Assembly (NCBI GenBank): GCA_902728285.1 | Contig: CACVBU010001120.1 | Location: forward strand, 682,001 to 746,000 | DNA length: 64,000 nt | Direction of reading: 5' to 3' | Origin: Clytia hemisphaerica | Taxonomy: Eukaryota > Cnidaria > Hydrozoa > Leptothecata > Clytiidae | In this document: positions 57,863 through 64,000 of the stretch, piece after piece | Layout of the letters: every line of letters begins with the position of its first letter | How positions within the stretch are numbered: the first letter of the stretch is position 1 | The notes under the pieces: generated by a model | The model's input: the letters and a program-made list of their open reading frames with translations, nothing else | Told to the model about the DNA's origin: nothing | Databases searched by the model: none | Position numbers and translations under genes: made by a program

Positions 57863-58480
57863 ATGAGATATTTGGTTGGTAATTTTTTGACGAGTTGTAT
57901 GTTCAAGTTAATACTTGTCATTTTCACATTTTCAACGGAGGTCTGGGCTCTATGTAACCATGGTACTGAGTATAAATACACATGCAGAAAATTACCGAGT
58001 TATAACTCGTACCAATGGGCCAGGTGTTATAAAAACTCTGAAATCAAAACATTTGGCAAGAACCATACAAACGGTTGCTTTGATGATAGCAGACAGTTTT
58101 GTTATTACCCTTGCCAAATGGAACGCCATGAGCAATTTTACGGATCTGTGAGCAAAGACTGTAAATGTGCCTTAATGGGCCACCCACCGCCTTGTAACGA
58201 GAGAACGCGCGGGCAACAAACATGTCGCTCCGTCGAAGGTTATTTCGGGTTCACTAAAATGACTTGTTGGGATAAAAAATATATCAGACGTATCACAGGT
58301 AATTCGTACCCCTGTGGTGCTGAGTTTTGTTGGTTGCCATGTGAACGAGAGAAAAACCAGAAATCGAATGGAGACGTTTCGGCAGAGTGTTCGTGTACTT
58401 ATTCCAATGCTTGGAGGAGAGGAGGAGATTCGAAATTATTATTGACATTTTTGGTTGGGTTCTATGTGTATAATTCTTGA
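57863..58480 (+). CDS. Secreted cysteine-rich protein with two eight-cysteine repeats, probably membrane-tethered; unknown family
   Basis: Intronless frame of 205 codons. An internal Met at codon 13 starts a typical signal peptide (MFKLILVIFTFSTEVWA, then LC), so translation may begin there. Two repeats follow, Cys31-Cys102 and Cys111-Cys178, each with eight cysteines spaced C-x9-C-x13-C-x15/16-C-x4/7-C-x3-C-x15-C-x-C. Shared residues include F-C-x2-P-C and G-x-V-S. Linker GHPPP. The C-terminus (RRGGDSKLLLTFLVGFYV) has a small-residue site followed by a short hydrophobic tail, as in GPI-anchored proteins. I do not recognise the family. It lacks Kazal, EGF, ShK or WAP spacing. The even cysteine number suggests four disulphides per repeat. 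Possible uses are cell-surface recognition or defence, which is inference only. A possible polyadenylation signal (AATAAA) lies near 59262. Confidence 0.75.
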   Translation: MRYLVGNFLTSCMFKLILVIFTFSTEVWALCNHGTEYKYTCRKLPSYNSYQWARCYKNSEIKTFGKNHTNGCFDDSRQFCYYPCQMERHEQFYGSVSKDCKCALMGHPPPCNERTRGQQTCRSVEGYFGFTKMTCWDKKYIRRITGNSYPCGAEFCWLPCEREKNQKSNGDVSAECSCTYSNAWRRGGDSKLLLTFLVGFYVYNS

Positions 58481-58643
58481 TTGAAAACCATCATGGTCAC
58501 CAGTTCTAATGACAAGGAGATAGCTCGTATACAAACCAATGGAAATTGAGTAATTTCCGCTCACCAATTAATTCAATGCTACCAAGAAATTTGATTGCAT
58601 GGAAACTGAAGAGCATGAGTGAAATATTACACGTGGTTTCAGT

Positions 58644-58790
58644 AGTGTAGACAGGAGGGGCGCAAAATTTGTGTAGGAGAGCACTGATCTTTATGGCACT
58701 GTAATTATCTATTCATATTATAAAAAGATAATTACTGTGTCATAAAAATCTGCTCTCCTACACAATTTTTTCGCCCCTCTTGTCTACACT
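58644..58790. mobile_element. 147-bp MITE with AGTGTAGACA(G/A)GAGGGGCG ends
   Basis: AGTGTAGACAGGAGGGGCGC is mirrored by CGCCCCTCTTGTCTACACT. Arms of about 60 bp include GTGTAGGAGAGCA; the centre ATAATTATCT/AGATAATTA is also palindromic. In the presumed 3' UTR of the eight-cysteine gene, so its transcript may carry this hairpin. Confidence 0.75.
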
Positions 58791-59364
58791 TCTGGTAATA
58801 GAATGAAGGTTAAAAGGTTACAAGACTGAGAGATAATGTTAGAGTTAAATATAAACATGCATTTGTAGAAATTTTTAGTCTGCGTTTACACTAAGTGTGC
58901 GCTTTTGTTATTTGAGGGTTTTTATGACGTCGTAGTTGACGGTTGTTTGAAGTCGGCAATTTATAATGATATGATATGATAATTTATCTACAAGGCTTTC
59001 GGACTTTCTGGGAAATTGAAAAACGAATAGTGTAATCATGAAACTTTGTAATTTCAATGAAAATTAGCTTTATGTATTTTTTTGTGATTTTTAGGCAATT
59101 TTGGGTAAAAAATGTCCAAAATTTGTCCTAATTTTACTAGCTAATTTGCATGAATTGACAGGATGGCCCATGGCAGCAAAAAGTGCACATCCATCATCAT
59201 GAACAGACTTGAGAAGACCTAATGATTTCATAATCTGTACCGTAAACTAATATTTCCTTTCAATAAAACTTTAAAATTACATAACTATTTCAAAAATCCA
59301 AGTTGTTTTGCGTGTCAAGCTGAAATACCCAAGAAATACCCCGTCTTTCTCTGCCTGATATTTT

Positions 59365-59411
59365 TGGACCTACCCCGGTGGGGTGGAGGTCCTATAAATT
59401 AACCCGTGTTC

Positions 59412-59443
<32 letters not shown>

Positions 59444-60740
59444 CCAACTTTTCTCGAGATTGGCTCATTCAATTTGCCGGAAATCGTCGTTTTTTCACAT
59501 TTCCGTCACATTTTTTCAAACTTCTTTAATTGTTTCTTTACAGAAAAATGTTCTTTATGATGATGCCCAAAACTTAGCATCGTTTGATTTCCAAAAATAT
59601 CATCCTTTGAATCCGGAACTCCTTAAAAATCGCCGGAACAGCCGAAAACCGCGCGTAAAACGGTTTTCCTTCATTTTTTCAACTTATACTCCACAGATTT
59701 CATGATTTTTTGCACAATGATGTAAAATGGCAATGCCCAAAATGTGACAGAGCCCAATTTTCAAAAAAGAAATTTTTCCGGCCGGTAGAACCGGAAATGT
59801 CCCGAAAAAAGCGGTTTTTTGAGATTTTCTCGAGATTTTATCATTAGTTTTTGCGATTTTTTGCACATAGATGCACATTAGTACTGCCGAAAAGGTGTCG
59901 AAAACCGTTTGCCGAAAAAAAAATTTTTTCCGGTCTGTAGAACCGGAAATGTGCCGGAAATCGTCGTTTTTTCACATTTCCGTCACATTTTTTCAACTTA
60001 TTTAATTGTTTCTTTACAGAAAAATGTTCTTTATGATGATGCCCAAAACTTAGCATCGTTTGATTTCCAAAAAAATCATCCTTTGAATCCGGAACTCCTT
60101 AAAAAAAATCGCCGGAACAGCCGAAAACCGGCGTAAAACGCTTTTCCTTCATTTTTTCAACTTATACTCCACAGATTTTCATGATTTTTTGCACAATGAT
60201 GTAAAATGGCAATGCCCAAATGTGACAGAGCCCAATTTTCGAAAAAAGAAATTTTTCCGGCCGCTAGAACCGGAAATGTCCCGAAAAAAGCGGTTTTTTG
60301 AGATTTTCTCATTAGTTTTTTGCGATTTTTTGCACATAGATGCACATTAGTACTGCCGAAAAGGTGTCGAAAACCGTTTGTCGAAAAAATTTTTTTTCCG
60401 GTCTGTAGAACCGGAAATGTGCCGGAAATCGTCGTTTTTTTCACATTTCCGTCACATTTTTTCAACTTATTTAATTGTTTCTTTACAGAAAAATGTTCTT
60501 TATGATGATGCCCAAAACTTAGCATTGTTTGATTTCCAAAAAAATCATCCTTGAATCCGGAACTCCTTAGAAATCGCCGGAACAGGCGAAAACCGGCGTA
60601 AAACGGTTTCCTTCATTTTTTCAACTTATACTCGACAGATTTTCATGATTTTTCGCACAATGATGTAAAATGGCAATGCCCAAAATTATACATTACTTCC
60701 ATTAAATTCTAATTATTCGTTTTATAAATAGGTAGGTCCA
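59365..60740. mobile_element. Non-autonomous TIR element, TGGACCTACC family, copy 2
   Basis: TGGACCTACC at 59365-59374 and GGTAGGTCCA at 60731-60740. The interior has a long tandem repeat: GCCGGAAATCGTCG occurs at about 59476, 59953 and 60421 (periods about 477 and 468 bp), each followed by TTTTTTCACATTTCCGTCAC and TTCTTTATGATGATGCCCAA. Frames on both strands are repeat translations. Ends match the element at 2071-3012, whose interior has a similar layout (repeated TTTTGCAC, CAAAAA blocks). Confidence 0.7.
59411..59443 (+). repeat. (TTAG)n microsatellite
   Basis: About eight tandem GTTA units near the left end of the TGGACCTACC element, preceded by the small hairpin GGACCTACC-CCGGTGGGGT-GGAGGTCC. 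Confidence 0.85.
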
Positions 60741-61239
60741 TTAAAGTATTACTTGTTTGTGTTTAGTTCCACCAAGCATGGATAAAATGAAGGTTCGAAA
60801 TTCAATTTGGATTTGGAATAACTTTGTTTATTTACAAAGGGGTACTGAACCCATAAAATTCACAAAATTTTCCTTTGTTTTTCTCCTTTTTAGTCCCGGT
60901 AAGGGTCCAAGGATCGAAAGTCGGGCGATACCCCTCCCCATCAGCTCACAAGCCTAGTACCCCTCCCCCGGGTACTGAACCGCCCACCGCTGGTTAAATT
61001 CGATTTTTTCAATATCTTTTTGTAGTATAAATTAAACCTATAAAACTCTAATTGCTTCAAAAGAAAGGTCTATAATAAGAGGCACAAGTTTCAGGCAATA
61101 CCAATTCCAAAATGCAAAATTTATTTAATCAAATCAGCCCCAACTGCTCCAAAGACCTTCCTCGTCTGTTAAAAAAGTATAAAATTTCAGAAAACCAGCT
61201 GTAATACAATCTTGTTTCAACGTTTATCTAATATTCACA

Positions 61240-64000
61240 ACGTCCATACAACTACAGCATAGCGCATCTTAACATACAATCTATTAAAAATAAGACTGCC
61301 CAACTTGAAGCCATGCTGCTAAAACACAAATTTGATATTCTAACAATCTCTGAGACATGGCTCGTTGACAATCCTGCACTGATCAGACAACTCAACTTCT
61401 CCGGTTATCATCCTTTCAAGTACAATAACAGAAATGGTAAACGTGGGGGTGGTGTTGGAGCCTACTTTAAAGACGGCATCAAACATCGCCCAAGAACTGA
61501 CATTGATAAGAAGGACACAACGATCGAACACCAGTGGTTTGAAGTGAAGGGAAAGAAAAGTCCCTTTCTTATAGCCGTCTTCTATCAACCAAGTTCCGAA
61601 GATGTCGACAAACGCGCCTGGCTTCAAAAAATTCGAAATATTGATATCATACGTTCACACCATCTGGTCTGATCCAATTGTGATCACTGGTGACACAAAT
61701 ATCGATCTTCTGAAAGAGAACTACAACGTTGCTAACGAATATAAAGATACCCTAGATCGTGCACCTTTCGTCATCTGCAACCTCAGGAAACCAAGATTCG
61801 AACCAAGGTTTAAATACATACGTAATGAAAAAAACTTCGATATACATGCGTTTAAAAACGATATCGCACAAGTACCATTCAATCTAGTTTATGCTTTCGA
61901 CTCCGCCGAGGAACAGCTTGACATATTCAATGAACTGTTTACTTGCTGTTTTAGCCGACATGCACCACTTGTAAAGCAGAAAATTACACGTCCGCCAGCT
62001 CCATGGTTGAAAGATCTCAATATCGGCGAGAAACAAAGAGAAAGAGATTACCTCCGCGCTAAGTGCCATGCCCCCGATGCCGAAGAGGGAGAATGGAACC
62101 TCTACCGTAAAGCTCGTAATGAACTAAAGACTCTCATTCGTGTAACCAAATCTTCTTTCTTCCGTCGTGCCCTATCCTCTAAACGACCGAAAGAGGTGTG
62201 GTCTACCATTCATCGTATCCTCAAGCCGAATCCTCAAAAGATCCACGCTGAGCCTGACACCCTCAACCAACACTTCAACACAACTGCTGGGAGACTACTT
62301 AATTCACAACCGAAACCAGAGCAGCTCCTTCACCAACTCATTGACGATCTACCTGAATTTGATGACGCGTTCACCATTGCCCAAGTCTCCTACGCTGATG
62401 TTCGTAAAGCCATTAGAAATCTTCGGGACGATTGCTCAACCGGTCACGACCAAATGCCATCAAAATACATAAAACTGTCCACAGATGAAATCTGCAGCCC
62501 GATATGTCACATCATTAACACCTCTATTCAACAATCGATCTTCCCAAGTCAATGGAAAATATCAAAAATCAGCCCAATTCCTAAAATTGAATTATCGAAT
62601 GAGCCAAGTGATTATCGTCCAATATCGATTTTACCCATTCTATCAAAAGTTTACGAGAAACTCATCATGATACAAATGACAAACTTTCTTGAACGCCAGG
62701 AACTCTTGTCACAATACCAATCTGGCTTTCGTAAGGGCCATTGCACTATAACCACATGTATTAAAATCAAAAATGACATTCTGAAAGCTATGTACCACGG
62801 AGAGATCACACTTGCTGTTCTTGCCGATTTCTCGAAAGCATTTGACACCGTTGACTTTGAAACTCTGATAAAAAAGCTTCATTCACTCCACTTCTCGAAG
62901 AAGTCCTTACGTATTCTTGCAAACTACCTCAGCAGTCGACAACAGTACGTACAAATTGATGATAAGAGATCACCCGTCTTAACTGTCACTAATGGTGTGC
63001 CGCAAGGGAGCATATTGGGTCCCGTCCTCTTTAACATCTATGTTCACGACATGGCATCTAAGACCAACGCCAAATGTGTTCAGTATGCCGACGACACCAG
63101 CATCTATCGTCACACCAAACCTGCCAACCTTGAACTATGTAGTCAAGAAGTTCAGAACGATGTCAATGTTATCGAGGAGTGGTCACGCGACTCAAACTTA
63201 ATCTTCAATGCAAAAAAGACAAAATCGATGCTCTTTGCCACCAGTCAAATGGCACGAAGACACGACTTTACTTTTGAGATAAAATCAAACAACGAAATGA
63301 TAATCGAGCGAGTTCCGTCATTCAAACTGCTTGGTGTCACGTTTAACGAAAATCTCACATGGAACGCCCATGTTAAAAATGCGATAACAAAAGCTTACGG
63401 AACACTTAAAAGTCTCGCGCTGATTAAACGTTATCTACCATACCGACTTCGTTGCCAGCTTGCCGAGACCCTCGTCCTAAGTAAACTGGACTATGGTAAT
63501 GCTGTCTTCAACAATGCACCAGACTACCTTTTCAAAAAACTACAAAAAATACAAAATGCCGCTGCCAGCTTTGTAAGAAAGAGTTATTCGCGGGAAACTG
63601 ATGTCATCGCTATGAAATGGCTTCCGGTAAAGGAACGCTCGGACTACAGTATGGCTAGACTCGCATGGAAATCCGTTAATATGAGTACCTGGCCAAAGTT
63701 TCTACCAATGGAAAAAATGAGCAACCTATTACTAGGAACGACCGTATCGGTGGTACTAAATTGCGTGAATCTTTGAATATTAATGGCTCGTTTGAATTTG
63801 AAGCTCCAAGAATTTTTAATGACCTTCCTGTTACATGTCGTAACTCACTTGAATATAAAGTTTTCTGCAAAGAGGCGAAAAATTATTTCCTAGATAAAGC
63901 TCTTGCTAGAAGCCTGCAGTAGTACAAGCCTTATTTAAGCTTTTTCTCGGCTTGATATCTTCTGCTATCTTCTCAGCATAAGCTTTTGTTTTACATATAC
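61240..64000 (+). mobile_element. Non-LTR retrotransposon (CR1/jockey-like LINE), 5'-truncated
   Basis: One element contains the pseudogene described below plus its 3' tail, and extends to or past the window edge. Its 5' end is fused at about 61240 to a half copy of the CCCAGCTG hairpin element (61196-61240), so the insertion broke that element or landed on it. Upstream ORF1 is absent, as expected from incomplete reverse transcription. Confidence 0.75.
61242..63922 (+). pseudogene. Endonuclease-reverse transcriptase of the LINE, with two frameshifts
   Basis: The N-terminal part reads as an APE-type endonuclease (AHLNIQS, ISETWL, GGVGAYFK, VFYQPSS, VITGDTNID). Its frame breaks at an A6 run (61625-61630) and resumes in the frame of the 724-codon stretch ending at 63776. 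Between DTLD and APFVICN (about 61760-61775) the region that normally carries the final SDH motif of the endonuclease is missing. RT motifs follow in order: SDYRPISILP, GFRKGHCT, LADFSKAFDTVD, NGVPQGSILGP, YADDTSIY and LLGVTFNENLTW. A second frameshift falls near another A6 run (63712-63717), after which the typical C-terminus (RIFNDLPVTCRNS) runs to TAG at 63920-63922. The catalytic YADD is intact, but the copy should be dead. Confidence 0.88.

Noticed and set aside
59460-60525. ORFs of 61-122 codons in the TGGACCTACC element
   Set aside because: Related frames recur in each internal repeat on both strands and carry shifts between copies, as expected for non-coding repeats.

Overview
The window is AT-rich eukaryotic nuclear DNA from an invertebrate animal. 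Genes are split into small exons with GT-AG introns. The proteins are animal families (SNAP-25, equilibrative nucleoside transporter, sigma-class glutathione transferase, Kazal inhibitor, ribosomal protein uS14/RPS29), and more than half of the non-coding DNA is inverted-repeat transposon debris. The gene set, the jockey/CR1-like LINE and the hairpin elements suggest a cnidarian or another marine invertebrate, but I cannot fix the taxon. All exon models were built by eye from reading frame, splice signals and family conservation. Exon phases close exactly except where stated.

Layout. 1-8.0 kb: two tandem minus-strand sigma-class GST genes. The upstream one is complete (4 exons, 203 codons). 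The other is cut by the window edge and has lost its catalytic tyrosine. 8.0-18.5 kb: nested TIR elements, then the minus-strand RPS29 gene, whose 6-kb first intron carries a 192-bp tandem repeat. 18.5-24 kb: no gene; nested TIR elements, a palindromic TCGAT minisatellite, a 48-bp minisatellite and a tRNA-like remnant. 24.1-30.6 kb: two tandem plus-strand SNAP-25 genes with identical seven-exon structures. 31.7-41.2 kb: a 12-exon minus-strand nucleoside transporter with a 2.65-kb palindrome in intron 4. 41.2-47.9 kb: MITEs and one doubtful intronless ORF. 47.9-53.1 kb: a secreted minus-strand protein alternating Kazal domains with a six-cysteine motif, carrying one frameshift. 57.9-58.5 kb: an intronless secreted protein made of two eight-cysteine repeats, unknown to me. 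59.4-60.7 kb: a TIR element with long internal repeats. 61.2-64 kb: a decayed non-LTR retrotransposon.

The genes do not form one pathway. They are ordinary eukaryotic neighbours, with two local duplications (GST, SNAP-25). The most unusual content is the transposon layer. At least three elements share CCAG...CTGG ends, TCGA-rich palindromic interiors and perfect 6-bp flanking duplications. Several other MITE families can be delimited exactly by their target-site duplications.
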